A DNA stretch of 62,495 nucleotides from Bacteroidota bacterium (GCA_023425865.1 JAFABV010000096.1:1-62495); one strand, 5' to 3'; shown: positions 43,314 to 52,728, counted from the first letter of the stretch. The notes: generated by a model not told the origin, from the sequence alone. Made by a program: numbers and translations.

Positions 43314-45507
43314 TCGTTGGTTGGTAATCGGACTGTTGGCGATGACGACAATGTCGGACCTGCAAGGACAGGCCTACGCACAGCAACTCAAGCAGTTTAC
43401 GCTTGAAGATTTGAACTTTGGCGGTAAGAACTATCGAAAATTCGTTCCTCAGAACCGCTATCTGGAGTGGTGGGGCGACGAGCTTATCCGCAATGATGTG
43501 GAGAAATGCTATATTATCGATAAAAAGACAGGTAAGGAAACTTTACTGTTTACGCTCGAAGACATCAATGCGTGGGTGGCACAAGACTGCTCTTGTAAGG
43601 TAAGCCATCTGCTCGACGCTACTTTCCCCTATGCTGACAAGCCAGTGGTGTTGATAGGTCATGGTGCTACCAAATCTTTAGTAAACTGGAAGACCCATCA
43701 AGTGGAATGGACAGTAAGCACTGCCGATGAGGGTGCATCAGAATGGAATCCGGTCAGCAAGGCTACCGCTTATGTAGAATTCGGAGGACATCAACTGTTT
43801 GTTCGCTCTGCCGATGGCACTGATACCCAGCTCACCACAGATGGTAGCCGTGACATTGTCTATGGTCAAAGCGTGCATCGAGATGAATTTGGAATATCCA
43901 AAGGATTGTTCTGGTCACCCAATGGCAACCGTTTGGCATTCTACCGCATGGACCAGACGGCTGTCACCGACTATCCCTTGGTCAACATTCCCGATCCTTC
44001 GTGGACCCCATCGTCAGGATCACGCATCTCCACACCGGCCCCCGAGAAGTACCCCATGGCTGGGGAGACGAGCCACAAGGTGTCGGTAGGTGTTTACGAC
44101 CTGCGTAGCGGAAAGACCGTATGGCTTAAGGCCGGTGACCCCACTGACCGTTATTTTACGAATATTGCTTGGTCGCCAGACGGCAATACCATCTATATGT
44201 TTGAGCTCAACCGTGACCAAAACGACTGTCGACTGGTGAGCTACGATGCGGCCACGGGCGAACGCAAGGCCGAGCTCTACCGTGAGACCGACGAGCGGTA
44301 TGTTGAGCCGCAGCATCCCATTGTATTCCTGCCTTGGGATGGCACCAAGTTTATCATGCAGAGCCAGCGCGATGGTTACAATCATCTATACCTTTATAAT
44401 ATAGATGGCAAGCTGCTTAAGCAGATTACCAAAGGTCCTTGGGTAGTGCTCAACCTGTTGGGCTTCAACAAGAAGAACCATAGTGTGGTAGTCGAGTCTA
44501 ACGAACTGAGCCCCATTCAGCGCAATCTCTTCGTAGTGAACGTCGACAATGGGAAGCGTCGACTCATCGACGATAACGGCAAGGGCTACCACTATGGTAG
44601 CGTGAGCGCGTCGGGAGAATATGTAATCGACCGTTATTCCACCCCCGACACGCCTCGCAACATCGCCATTGCCGCTACCAGCGGCAAAACTACTGCGCTC
44701 TACTTCACCGCCGAAGACCCATGGAAGGGCTATGGTGTACCCGAGTATCGCTGCGGCAGTATCAAGGCGGCTGATGGCACCACCGACCTCTACTACCGTA
44801 TGGTGATGCCCGTGGACTTTGATGCCAACAAGAAATATCCAACCATTGTCTATGTCTACGGTGGCCCTCATGCTCACAACGTAGATGCCAGTTGGCACTA
44901 TGGAAGTAGGAGCTGGGAAACCTACATGGCCCAGAAGGGCTACCTGCTCTTTATCCTCGACAACCGCGGCAGCGAGAACCGAGGCAAGGCTTTCGAGCAG
45001 GTCACCTTCCGCCATTTGGGCGACAATGAGGTGAAAGACCAGATGCAGGGTGTGGCGTTTCTCAAGAGTTTGCCTTACGTAGACGCTGACCGTATGGGTG
45101 TACATGGCTGGAGTTTTGGTGGCTTTATGACCATCAATATGATGACTACCCATCCTGAGGTCTTCAAGGTGGGTGTGGCCGGCGGTCCGGTTATAGACTG
45201 GAAATGGTATGAGGTAATGTATGGCGAGCGTTATATGGACACGCCGCAGACCAACCCCGAGGGCTATGCCGCTTCGAGTCTGCTGCCTAAGGCCAAGAAC
45301 CTCAAGGGACGGCTGCAGGTTATCATTGGTCTCAACGACCCCGTGGTGCTGCCGCAGCATGCCTTCTCCTTCCTCAAACAGTGCATACAAGACGGCACCC
45401 AGCCCGACTTTTTTGTCTATCCCGGTGAGCCTCACAATATGCGAGGCCATCAGTCGACACATCTGCACGAGCGCATCAGTCGCTATTTTGACGATTACCT
45501 GAAATGA
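43303..45507 (+). CDS. ptpA: Prolyl tripeptidyl peptidase-like S9B exopeptidase
   Basis: With ATG at 43303 the protein is 734 residues with a signal peptide (KINRWLVIGLLAMTTM, ending near QAYA). A beta-propeller N-domain (FYRMDQTAVTDYPL, YPMAGETSHKVSVG, QSQRDGYNHLYLYN) precedes an alpha/beta-hydrolase. The triad is Ser604 (GWSFGGF), Asp679 (GLNDPVV) and His711 (EPHNM), and Glu637 is in WYEVMYGERY. From memory, these positions are one residue from those of Porphyromonas gingivalis PtpA, which removes Xaa-Xaa-Pro tripeptides. The frame is open back to 43012, but that part lies inside the methyltransferase gene and is Val/Thr/Ser junk. Likely role: periplasmic peptide feeding. Confidence 0.9.
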   Translation: MKINRWLVIGLLAMTTMSDLQGQAYAQQLKQFTLEDLNFGGKNYRKFVPQNRYLEWWGDELIRNDVEKCYIIDKKTGKETLLFTLEDINAWVAQDCSCKVSHLLDATFPYADKPVVLIGHGATKSLVNWKTHQVEWTVSTADEGASEWNPVSKATAYVEFGGHQLFVRSADGTDTQLTTDGSRDIVYGQSVHRDEFGISKGLFWSPNGNRLAFYRMDQTAVTDYPLVNIPDPSWTPSSGSRISTPAPEKYPMAGETSHKVSVGVYDLRSGKTVWLKAGDPTDRYFTNIAWSPDGNTIYMFELNRDQNDCRLVSYDAATGERKAELYRETDERYVEPQHPIVFLPWDGTKFIMQSQRDGYNHLYLYNIDGKLLKQITKGPWVVLNLLGFNKKNHSVVVESNELSPIQRNLFVVNVDNGKRRLIDDNGKGYHYGSVSASGEYVIDRYSTPDTPRNIAIAATSGKTTALYFTAEDPWKGYGVPEYRCGSIKAADGTTDLYYRMVMPVDFDANKKYPTIVYVYGGPHAHNVDASWHYGSRSWETYMAQKGYLLFILDNRGSENRGKAFEQVTFRHLGDNEVKDQMQGVAFLKSLPYVDADRMGVHGWSFGGFMTINMMTTHPEVFKVGVAGGPVIDWKWYEVMYGERYMDTPQTNPEGYAASSLLPKAKNLKGRLQVIIGLNDPVVLPQHAFSFLKQCIQDGTQPDFFVYPGEPHNMRGHQSTHLHERISRYFDDYLK

Positions 45508-45547
45508 TAACCACAACAACGAAACAAGATTATACCATTCCATCATT

Positions 45548-46816
45548 ATGAAAATTCTGCTTTTAGGAAGTGGCGGGCGTGAGCATGCATTGGCATGGAA
45601 GATCGCTCAGAGTGAGAAATGCGACAAACTCTTCATTGCGCCGGGCAATGCAGGCACGTCGGCCGTGGGCGAGAATGTGGCCATTGGTGTCAATGAGTTT
45701 GCCCGTCTGAAGGATTTTGTGCTCGAGCATCAAGTTGATATGGTGGTAGTGGGACCCGAGGATCCGCTGGTCAACGGTATCTACGACGACTTCAAAAACG
45801 ACACGCGCACCGCCGCCATCCCTGTCATTGGCCCCTCCCGTCAGGGTGCCGTGCTTGAGGGAAGCAAGGATTTTGCCAAGGCTTTCATGCAGCGTCACCA
45901 CATTCCCACGGCGGCCTATGCCACTTTCGACGGCACTACTGTAGAGGAGGGGTTGCGATTCCTGGAGACCCTGCAAGCTCCCTACGTACTCAAGGCCGAT
46001 GGCCTGGCTGCCGGAAAGGGTGTGCTCATCCTCCCCACGCTGGAGGAGGCAAAGAGAGAGTTTAAGGAGATGCTGGGCGGCATGTTTGGCGATGCTTCGG
46101 CCAAGGTGGTTATCGAGGAGTTTCTCTCGGGTATAGAGTGCTCCGTGTTTGTACTTACCGATGGTAAGCATTACCAGATATTACCTGAGGCCAAAGACTA
46201 TAAACGCATTGGTGAGGGAGATACAGGACCCAATACCGGAGGTATGGGCAGTGTCACCCCAGTGCCCTTTGCCACGAAGGAGTGGATGCAGAAGGTGGAA
46301 GAGCGCATCATCCGTCCCACGGTAGAAGGTCTTGCTGCCGAGCACATCGACTACAAGGGTTTCATTTTCTTTGGCTTGATCAATGTAAAGGGAGAGCCTA
46401 TGGTCATCGAGTACAACTGCCGTATGGGTGATCCTGAAACCGAGAGTGTGATGCTGAGGCTTAAGAGTGACCTGGTGGATCTCCTTGAGGGCGTTGCCGA
46501 GGGTAATCTCAATCAGCGCTCCGTAGTGTTCGACGAGCGTTCTGCCGTTTGTGTGATGCTGGTGAGCGGAGGCTACCCTGGCGATTATCAGAAAGGGTTT
46601 CCCATCACGGGTATTGATGAGGTAGAAGGAAGTGTTGTCTTCCATGCCGGTACGACATGCAAAGATGGGCGTGTCGTGACCAATGGTGGTCGTGTCATTA
46701 GTGTTTCTTCTTATGGCAAGAACAAGGAGGAAGCCCTCCAGAAAAGTTTTGCGGAAGCACAGAAAATACAGTTTACTGACAAATATTTCAGACGGGATAT
46801 TGGTCAGGATCTCTAA
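45548..46816 (+). CDS. purD: Phosphoribosylamine-glycine ligase
   Basis: The 422-residue ATP-grasp enzyme joins phosphoribosylamine and glycine, the second step of purine synthesis. KILLLGSGGREHALAWK at the start, APGNAGTS, DMVVVGPEDPLVNGI, VLKADGLAAGKGV (ATP lid), EEFLSGIECSVFVLTDG, NTGGMGSVTPVP and YNCRMGDPETE are all in place. Length is normal. It lies 40 bases after the peptidase gene, so it may be co-transcribed with it. Its substrate would be made by PurF-type enzymes such as the one encoded at 26-28 kb. Confidence 0.97.
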   Translation: MKILLLGSGGREHALAWKIAQSEKCDKLFIAPGNAGTSAVGENVAIGVNEFARLKDFVLEHQVDMVVVGPEDPLVNGIYDDFKNDTRTAAIPVIGPSRQGAVLEGSKDFAKAFMQRHHIPTAAYATFDGTTVEEGLRFLETLQAPYVLKADGLAAGKGVLILPTLEEAKREFKEMLGGMFGDASAKVVIEEFLSGIECSVFVLTDGKHYQILPEAKDYKRIGEGDTGPNTGGMGSVTPVPFATKEWMQKVEERIIRPTVEGLAAEHIDYKGFIFFGLINVKGEPMVIEYNCRMGDPETESVMLRLKSDLVDLLEGVAEGNLNQRSVVFDERSAVCVMLVSGGYPGDYQKGFPITGIDEVEGSVVFHAGTTCKDGRVVTNGGRVISVSSYGKNKEEALQKSFAEAQKIQFTDKYFRRDIGQDL

Positions 46817-46903
46817 CGTAGTGTGAGTTGAGCGATAGTGACAGCGTCTTGAAGCTGTCCTATCTTCCTCACTTGGTTTCAGGATGACATCATTTACAAA
46901 GAT

Positions 46904-47845
46904 ATGATCATAAGAGCACAGAACAGAATAGCAGAATCGCGGTGGGCATTTCCCGTCACCGCGATTTATAGCGTGTTATTATGTTTTGTCTTAGGAATTG
47001 TTGAGCGTCAACTATGGATCCAGACTGCGCTCATGGCTGTTGCGGCTTTGATGATGGTTGAATTGAACAACGCAAATTCGCTCATTCGTATCTATAGCCG
47101 CATGGTATCATGTTCGTTTCTCGTCATGACAATGTTGGCAGCCTTTATGTTTGACTCTATTCCTGTAGGTATCGTACAGCTTACTTTCATTGCTTTTTAC
47201 CAATCTATTTTCCGTGCCTACCAAGACCAGGACGCAGTAGGGCGGGTGTTCTATGCTTTTTTTGCCATTGGCGTGGCCAGTGTGGTGTTTGGCAAGATTT
47301 TGTTCTTCCTGCCGGTCTTGTGGATTTTGCTGGCTACTAATGTGCTGGCTTTCAATGTCCGCACCTTCTTTGCGTCGGTGTTGGGTATCATCGCGCCTTA
47401 TTGGTTTGTAGGTGCCTATTACATCTACATGGGTCAGTTGTCAAGGCTATGGGAGCATATGGTCGATATTGCGCAGTTCGACCGCCCGTTCGATTTCTCG
47501 GTTCTCGACACGCCACGTATCATCACGTTGGTTTTTGTGCTTGTCTTGGCGCTTTTAGGAAGCGTACATTTTCTTCTTTATAGTTATCAGGACAAGATTC
47601 GCACCCGTATGCTTTATGAGATGTTCATCACATTGGATGCTTGCTGTTTTGTGTTTCTGTTTCTACAGCCTCAGCAGTTTGATAACTTGTTGAGTATGGC
47701 CATCGTGAGCACGTCTCCTCTCATTGGGCATTTCTTGGCGCTCACACATTCTAAGTTGTCAAATATCGCTTTCTTCCTCATCGTGGTAACGGCACTTGCC
47801 GTTACAGCTTATAACGTATGGAGTTCCTTAGCGATTTTCTCATAA
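46904..47845 (+). CDS. Multi-pass membrane protein of unknown function (DUF6427-like)
   Basis: The 313-residue protein has eight or nine hydrophobic segments (for example VTAIYSVLLCFVLGIV, VFYAFFAIGVASVVFGKI, IITLVFVLVLALLGSVHFLL, IAFFLIVVTALAVTAYNVW). Charged loops with Arg/Gln lie between them. The overall pattern is that of a Bacteroidetes inner-membrane family sometimes labelled DUF6427; I am not certain of the family number. There are no catalytic motifs. It overlaps the next gene by 28 bases, suggesting a joint envelope function with the DedA-type protein. Confidence 0.7.
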   Translation: MIIRAQNRIAESRWAFPVTAIYSVLLCFVLGIVERQLWIQTALMAVAALMMVELNNANSLIRIYSRMVSCSFLVMTMLAAFMFDSIPVGIVQLTFIAFYQSIFRAYQDQDAVGRVFYAFFAIGVASVVFGKILFFLPVLWILLATNVLAFNVRTFFASVLGIIAPYWFVGAYYIYMGQLSRLWEHMVDIAQFDRPFDFSVLDTPRIITLVFVLVLALLGSVHFLLYSYQDKIRTRMLYEMFITLDACCFVFLFLQPQQFDNLLSMAIVSTSPLIGHFLALTHSKLSNIAFFLIVVTALAVTAYNVWSSLAIFS

Positions 47846-48270
47846 ACTATGGCTACTGGGGCATGCTGATAGCCGCAATGTTGGCAGGTAGCATACTACC
47901 TTTCAGCAGCGAGGCTGTCATGCTGGGATTGATGGCGGCAGGTCTCGACCCTGTACAGCTCATCATCTATGGCACGATAGGAAACTCCATTGGGGCCATG
48001 ATCAATTATGCGCTTGGTCGTATGGGTAAGATAGACTGGATAGAGAAGTACTTGCATGTGAAGAAAGCCGACCTCGATAAAGCCTCTCGTTTCATGGCGA
48101 ACCATGGCGCATGGATGGGTTTCTTCTCGTTTTTACCTGCTATCGGTGAAGCCATTATGATTGTGCTTGGTTTGATGCGTGCCAACCTGCCTCTAACCAT
48201 CGTCAGTGTCATTCTGGGCAAGATAGTACGCTATGCCCTGTTGGGCTGGGGTGGTAGTTTCTTCTTTTGA
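47818..48270 (+). CDS. DedA/YqaA-family membrane protein
   Basis: The 150-residue protein has about four helices and the SNARE-associated/DedA-type core: AGSILPFSSEAVMLGLM, GNSIGAMINYALGR and FLPAIGEAIMIVLGLMR. DedA proteins act in lipid-carrier flipping, membrane-potential maintenance and antimicrobial resistance; YqaA members are short, as here. The ATG at 47818 lies inside the preceding frame (28-base overlap), and the next upstream alternatives would cut into helix one. Confidence 0.85.
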   Translation: MEFLSDFLINYGYWGMLIAAMLAGSILPFSSEAVMLGLMAAGLDPVQLIIYGTIGNSIGAMINYALGRMGKIDWIEKYLHVKKADLDKASRFMANHGAWMGFFSFLPAIGEAIMIVLGLMRANLPLTIVSVILGKIVRYALLGWGGSFFF

Positions 48271-48378
48271 CGCTTCTTGCCCCGAGCCTTGCCCGGCTCC
48301 TTTCATCAGCACCCCCTGCTCTCCTTAGGGTAGTGAATAGCACTTCAGCGAATCCAGCTGATTGTGAATAGTGTATGA

Positions 48379-49407
48379 TTATGATATTGTAATTTCTCCC
48401 GCTATCGACTGATTCATTAGGTTGCGGATAACGCGCGGGTCTTTGTAGTGGGCCAGAAGATGCATGAGTTTGGTGACGGCACCTTCTACGGTAGAGTCAT
48501 ATCCTGATACCACACCGGCATTCTTGAGTTGGTATCCGGTGTCATATCGTCCCATCTCGACGCTACCTGCCACACACTGGCTGATATTTACCACCACAAT
48601 GCCACGCAGAGAGGCCTCTTTGAGGATGTGCATCAGCCATGGCACCTGTGGGGCGTTTCCACTGCCAAAGGTGCGCATCACAATACCTCGTACCTCATTA
48701 GATAAAAGTACATTGCGAATAATATGATCTTGTACGCCAGGAAAAAGACTAAACACCACCACGTTCGGGTCCATAGAAAGATAGGGCACCATGGGTTTGG
48801 TGAAGTCGGGGGTAAGTATGTGATGGGGATGAAAGGCAAAATTAACTCCGGCATCACAGAGATGGGGATAGTTAAATGAGTCGAAGGCATGAAATCCGTC
48901 GGCGTTGATTTTTGTAGAGCGGTTGCCCCGCAGCAGACGGCCACTGAAATAGATACATACCTCAGGCACACGGGCATGGCCATACTGGTCTTTCATGGCT
49001 GCCAGCTCAATACTCGTCACCAGATTCTCCTTGCCATCGGTGCGCAATTGTCCTATTGGGAGTTGTGAGCCAGTGAGAATGACAGGTTTGGTGAGGTTTT
49101 CTAACATAAACGACAGTGCCGACGCGGTATAGGCCATCGTGTCAGTGCCGTGTAAAATGACAAAGCCATCGTATTTCTCATAGTTGCGCGAAATGATGCG
49201 CACAAGTTGTGCCCATTTTTCGGGCGACATGTCACTGGAGTCTATCGGGGGTGTAAACTGGTAAACGTCGATATCAGTCTTGATGAGTTTGAACTCTGGC
49301 ATCGAGTCTACGAGATGGTTGAAGTCAAGGGGCTCCAAAGCGTCTGTCTCGGCATGGTGTCCCATGCCAATGGTTCCTCCCGTATAGATGAGTAAAACTC
49401 TGTTCAT
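48379..49407 (-). CDS. ansA: Type I L-asparaginase
   Basis: The 342-residue enzyme hydrolyses asparagine to aspartate and ammonia. The two catalytic Thr motifs are present: YTGGTIGM (8-15) and VILHGTDTMAYTASALSF (near residues 83-100), with the Asp-Lys pair in LRTDGKENL. It has no signal peptide, so it is the cytoplasmic (type I) form. It is divergent from uxaC with interleaved promoters. Confidence 0.95.
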   Translation of the reverse strand: MNRVLLIYTGGTIGMGHHAETDALEPLDFNHLVDSMPEFKLIKTDIDVYQFTPPIDSSDMSPEKWAQLVRIISRNYEKYDGFVILHGTDTMAYTASALSFMLENLTKPVILTGSQLPIGQLRTDGKENLVTSIELAAMKDQYGHARVPEVCIYFSGRLLRGNRSTKINADGFHAFDSFNYPHLCDAGVNFAFHPHHILTPDFTKPMVPYLSMDPNVVVFSLFPGVQDHIIRNVLLSNEVRGIVMRTFGSGNAPQVPWLMHILKEASLRGIVVVNISQCVAGSVEMGRYDTGYQLKNAGVVSGYDSTVEGAVTKLMHLLAHYKDPRVIRNLMNQSIAGEITIS

Positions 49408-49464
49408 TTAGTGAAATGCGATTTACAGACAGTGATGTCTGAACGTGTGTCTTGTTATTTTGTG

Positions 49465-49496
49465 CAAATATAGTTAAAAGCCTTGACACTCTCAAA
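49465..49496 (-). promoter_or_regulatory. Promoter of ansA
   Basis: Minus strand TTTG (49496-49493), 20 bases, TATATTTG (49472-49465). Predicted start near 49458, leader about 50 bases. Confidence 0.75.
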
Positions 49497-49513
49497 ATTT
49501 TGTGCTATTTTTG
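49483..49513 (+). promoter_or_regulatory. Promoter of uxaC
   Basis: TTG (49483-49485), 20 bases, TATTTTTG (49506-49513). Its -33 element lies between the -7 and -33 of the divergent ansA promoter, so the two polymerase sites overlap. Confidence 0.7.
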
Positions 49514-49558
49514 CAATAACAAAATAAAACAAACCTAAAATAAAGCAAGTCAAAAGTT

Positions 49559-50962
49559 ATGAAGAAATTTATGGATGAGAATTTCCTGCTCAACACCCCC
49601 ACTGCGCAGGAACTTTATCACAATCATGCCGCCAAGATGCCTATCATTGACTACCACTGTCATTTGGTACCTCAGATGGTGGCCGACGATCACCAGTTTC
49701 GTAGCATTACAGAGTTGTGGCTCGGTGGCGACCACTATAAGTGGCGTGCCATGCGTACCAACGGTGTCGATGAACGCTTCTGCACAGGTAGTGACACCTC
49801 TGACTGGGAAAAGTTTGAGAAGTGGGCCGAGACCGTGCCTTACACATTTCGTAACCCGCTTTACCACTGGACACACTTGGAACTTAAAACAGCCTTTGGC
49901 ATCGACAAGTTGCTCTCTCCGGCAACGGCACGTGAAATCTATGATGAGTGCAATGAGAAGTTGAAGTTGCCCGAGTTCAGTGCTCGCGGATTCATGCGCC
50001 ATTACCACGTGGAGTGTGTGTGCACCACTGATGACCCCATCGACGACCTGCGCTACCACACGGCTACCCGTGAGAGCGGCTTCGAAATCAAGATGATTCC
50101 CGCATGGCGTCCCGACAAGGCCATGAATATAGAGAAGCCTGACTTCGCCGACTACATGAGCAAGCTTTCTGAGGTGAGCGGGGTAGAGGTGAGCAGCTTC
50201 AAGACGATGGTCGATGCTCTCCAGAAACGTCATGATTTCTTTACCGAGAACGGGTGCAAACTCTCTGATCACGGTATTGAGGAGTTCTACGATGAGGCCT
50301 ACACCGATTCACAGATTGAGACCATCTTCTCTAAGGCTCTCCGTGGCATGCAACTCTCTGAAGTTGAGATCCGTCAGTACAAACATGCTTTCTTGAAGAT
50401 GAGTGCAGAGATGGACCATGCTTCTGATTGGACTCAGCAGTATCATTATGGTGCCATTCGTGATAATAACACGGCGATGTATCATCAGTTGGGTCCCGAC
50501 ACAGGTTTCGACTCTATTGGTGAGTTCAATACGGCGAGGGCCATGAGCCATTTCCTCAATGAGCTCAATACGGAGCACAAGCTTACACGTACCATATTAT
50601 ATACGCTCAATCCATGTGCCAACGAGATGATTGCCACGATGCTGGGCAACTTCCAGGATGGTACCGAACCGGGCAAGATTCAGTTTGGTTCTGGTTGGTG
50701 GTTCAACGACCAGTTGGATGGTATGACCCGCCAGATGAATGCGCTTTCTACCTTGGGACTTCTCTCACGTTTCGTGGGGATGCTTACCGATAGCCGTTCA
50801 TTCCTGAGCTATCCGCGTCACGAATACTTCCGTCGTCTGCTTTGCAATATTTTGGGCGACGATGTAGAGAACGGTTTGCTGCCCGACGACCGTGAGAGCC
50901 TTGCCCGCATGGTGGAAGACATCTCTTACAACAACGCTCGCCGCTACTTTAAGTTCTATTAA
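49559..50962 (+). CDS. uxaC: Glucuronate/galacturonate isomerase
   Basis: The 467-residue enzyme of the amidohydrolase superfamily isomerises D-glucuronate to fructuronate and D-galacturonate to tagaturonate. FMDENFLLNTPTAQELY is the usual start. IDYHCHL supplies the metal-binding His pair, LWLGGDHYKWRAMR and CTTDDPIDDLRYH the substrate and metal contacts, and GWWFNDQLDGM, SYPRHEYFRR and NNARRYF the C-terminal family signature. It would process uronates released by pectinases such as the GH28 enzyme at 5-6 kb, or from host glycans. Confidence 0.97.
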   Translation: MKKFMDENFLLNTPTAQELYHNHAAKMPIIDYHCHLVPQMVADDHQFRSITELWLGGDHYKWRAMRTNGVDERFCTGSDTSDWEKFEKWAETVPYTFRNPLYHWTHLELKTAFGIDKLLSPATAREIYDECNEKLKLPEFSARGFMRHYHVECVCTTDDPIDDLRYHTATRESGFEIKMIPAWRPDKAMNIEKPDFADYMSKLSEVSGVEVSSFKTMVDALQKRHDFFTENGCKLSDHGIEEFYDEAYTDSQIETIFSKALRGMQLSEVEIRQYKHAFLKMSAEMDHASDWTQQYHYGAIRDNNTAMYHQLGPDTGFDSIGEFNTARAMSHFLNELNTEHKLTRTILYTLNPCANEMIATMLGNFQDGTEPGKIQFGSGWWFNDQLDGMTRQMNALSTLGLLSRFVGMLTDSRSFLSYPRHEYFRRLLCNILGDDVENGLLPDDRESLARMVEDISYNNARRYFKFY

Positions 50963-51062
50963 AGCCGCTGGTTGTTTTAAGGCCGAAGAGCGTCTGAAAA
51001 GGGCAAAACGTAACCCATAATTTTTGTTACGGTGATAATAAATAGCCCTCACTTGAAATATG

Positions 51063-51101
51063 TGTCCCCGGATCTGCAGGCAGTCTGCAAGTCCGGGGAC
51101 A
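51063..51101. terminator. Bidirectional terminator between uxaC and the M64 peptidase gene
   Basis: TGTCCCCGGA (51063-51072) pairs with TCCGGGGACA (51092-51101), with an inner TGCAG/CTGCA stem. A smaller hairpin GTAAC/GTTAC (51010-51030) precedes it. Confidence 0.8.
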
Positions 51102-51136
51102 TTTATATAGCGGCGTTCTCCTGTTAGGCAATCGGC

Positions 51137-52378
51137 TCATTCCGTATAAAAGTTGATAAGATTGGTGAGTGCCCGCTGACAGGCTGGGCAGAACTCTGGT
51201 ATCTGGTTGGTACGCATGCGACAATCGTAAAAGCCGCGGTATACGCCTTTCAGTTTATAGCCCGCGCCTTCAAACAGGCCTGCTCGGGGGCCTTTGCCTA
51301 TCATATCCTCCCATTTCCCATGAAAGTCTACTTGGGTAGTGATGTTTTTCTCCCACGGTTCAACGTCTAATGGGTAGAGGTTTACTTCGGCGTTCTCATA
51401 GGCATACTCGTCAGCCAGACCGGCAAAGCTGTGGCCAAACTCATGCACCACCACAGGCTTGGCCCACTCGTTGTGTATGGAGGCCAGAACATACGAGTTG
51501 AGTATTCCGCCGCCCCCATAGCGTTCTGAGTTGACCAACACAAGGATGTGCTCGTAGGGAATGCCGGCAAGGAGATCGTGCATGTCTTTGAGTCGTGAGG
51601 TGGTGAGATAGCGTTCGCTGTAGTTGGTGTCCCAATGAGAGTGTAGCGCCGTGTTTTTCCATACCCCTTTGCCGGGTTCGCTGGCCCCACTATCTACTGA
51701 CGGTGACATCACCGCGACAACATTAAACCTCGACCGCATACGTTTGAATGGCTCATGTGCAAAGATGGCTTCCATGGAAGTCCGCGCGTCGGCAATAAAG
51801 GTATTCATCTCTTCTGGCCGGTATCCTTCTGCCAAGAAGGCCAGATGTATGCATCGAGTAGTGTCGGCAGCCTGCTGGATGGTGACATAGGGTGTGACGT
51901 CGCGTTCGCCGATATGCCTGATCAATATGTCATTAGGCACCACCTGGTGTTTAAGTTCGGCGCTCACTTGCCTACGGTTGTTGCGTAAGTCTAAGGTGAT
52001 GTCTACGGTATCCTTGGGCATCGGTATGAGAAAGACATTCTCGAACGAGCGCTCCACCTGCAGGGCTTCGGGCTCTTCCTGCCATTCCTGAAACAGTGTG
52101 GAAAACGAATTACGATAGATAACCTTGCCGGTCTTATGGTCACGTACCGTTACCTGACCGTTGCCTTCTACCGGCACCTCTGCCAACCTTTCTCGTTTGC
52201 CATACCAACGTGGCGATACATGAAGTGCGTCAAGGGCAATGTGTTGGGTCAGACGGGTACCTGAAAAAATATAGTCCAGACGCAGGGTCTTATCTTGGAA
52301 ATAATCTTCAAAACGCTGGGCAAGGGTGATGCCGCTAACCCATAGCATGACTGCCACGATACATACTTTCTTAAACAT
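51137..52378 (-). CDS. Secreted peptidase M64 (IgA-peptidase family)
   Basis: The 413-residue protein has a signal peptide (CIVAVMLWVSGITLAQ) and an N-terminal beta domain. The zinc site is HEFGHSFAGLADEY, the HExxHxxxxLADEY motif of M64, with the preceding LVNSERYGGGGI segment typical of the family. Members include the Clostridium ramosum IgA protease, but most Bacteroidetes homologues have unknown substrates, so immunoglobulin cleavage should not be assumed. No lipobox or sorting domain is visible. Its promoter is at 52481-52512. Confidence 0.9.
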   Translation of the reverse strand: MFKKVCIVAVMLWVSGITLAQRFEDYFQDKTLRLDYIFSGTRLTQHIALDALHVSPRWYGKRERLAEVPVEGNGQVTVRDHKTGKVIYRNSFSTLFQEWQEEPEALQVERSFENVFLIPMPKDTVDITLDLRNNRRQVSAELKHQVVPNDILIRHIGERDVTPYVTIQQAADTTRCIHLAFLAEGYRPEEMNTFIADARTSMEAIFAHEPFKRMRSRFNVVAVMSPSVDSGASEPGKGVWKNTALHSHWDTNYSERYLTTSRLKDMHDLLAGIPYEHILVLVNSERYGGGGILNSYVLASIHNEWAKPVVVHEFGHSFAGLADEYAYENAEVNLYPLDVEPWEKNITTQVDFHGKWEDMIGKGPRAGLFEGAGYKLKGVYRGFYDCRMRTNQIPEFCPACQRALTNLINFYTE

Positions 52379-52480
52379 ACGATTCTTTTTGTTTCAAAGT
52401 TGACACTCGGTTTGTGTATTTGGTTACAAACTTACGTGTTTTTTTTGATTTATAGACAAAACTTGTGAGAGAAATGCGCG

Positions 52481-52512
52481 CAAAGGTAACATTCTCTTGG
52501 TATTAGAGACAA
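52481..52512 (-). promoter_or_regulatory. Promoter of the M64 peptidase gene
   Basis: Minus strand TTG (52512-52510), 21 bases, TACCTTTG (52488-52481). It predicts a leader of about 96 bases. Confidence 0.65.
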
Positions 52513-52728
52513 CTTATCCTCACTTAACGCTTATACATAATAAATCCCCAATCCACAGTATCACTACTCAAATTGGGGTTCTTTAACCTTTTAAAAAACT
52601 AACCTTAACCTATTGAAATGAATCTTACTGCAAATATAAACCTTTCTTTCATAGTTAATGTCAAATATTCGGTAAATCTTTAGCTAATCACTGCAGGAAT
52701 CTATTTCAGCCCTAAAAAAGTGGTTTGG

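Noticed and set aside
44386..45546. 386-codon minus-strand frame opposite the PtpA-like gene
   Set aside because: Antisense shadow; composition is the complement of the propeller and hydrolase domains.
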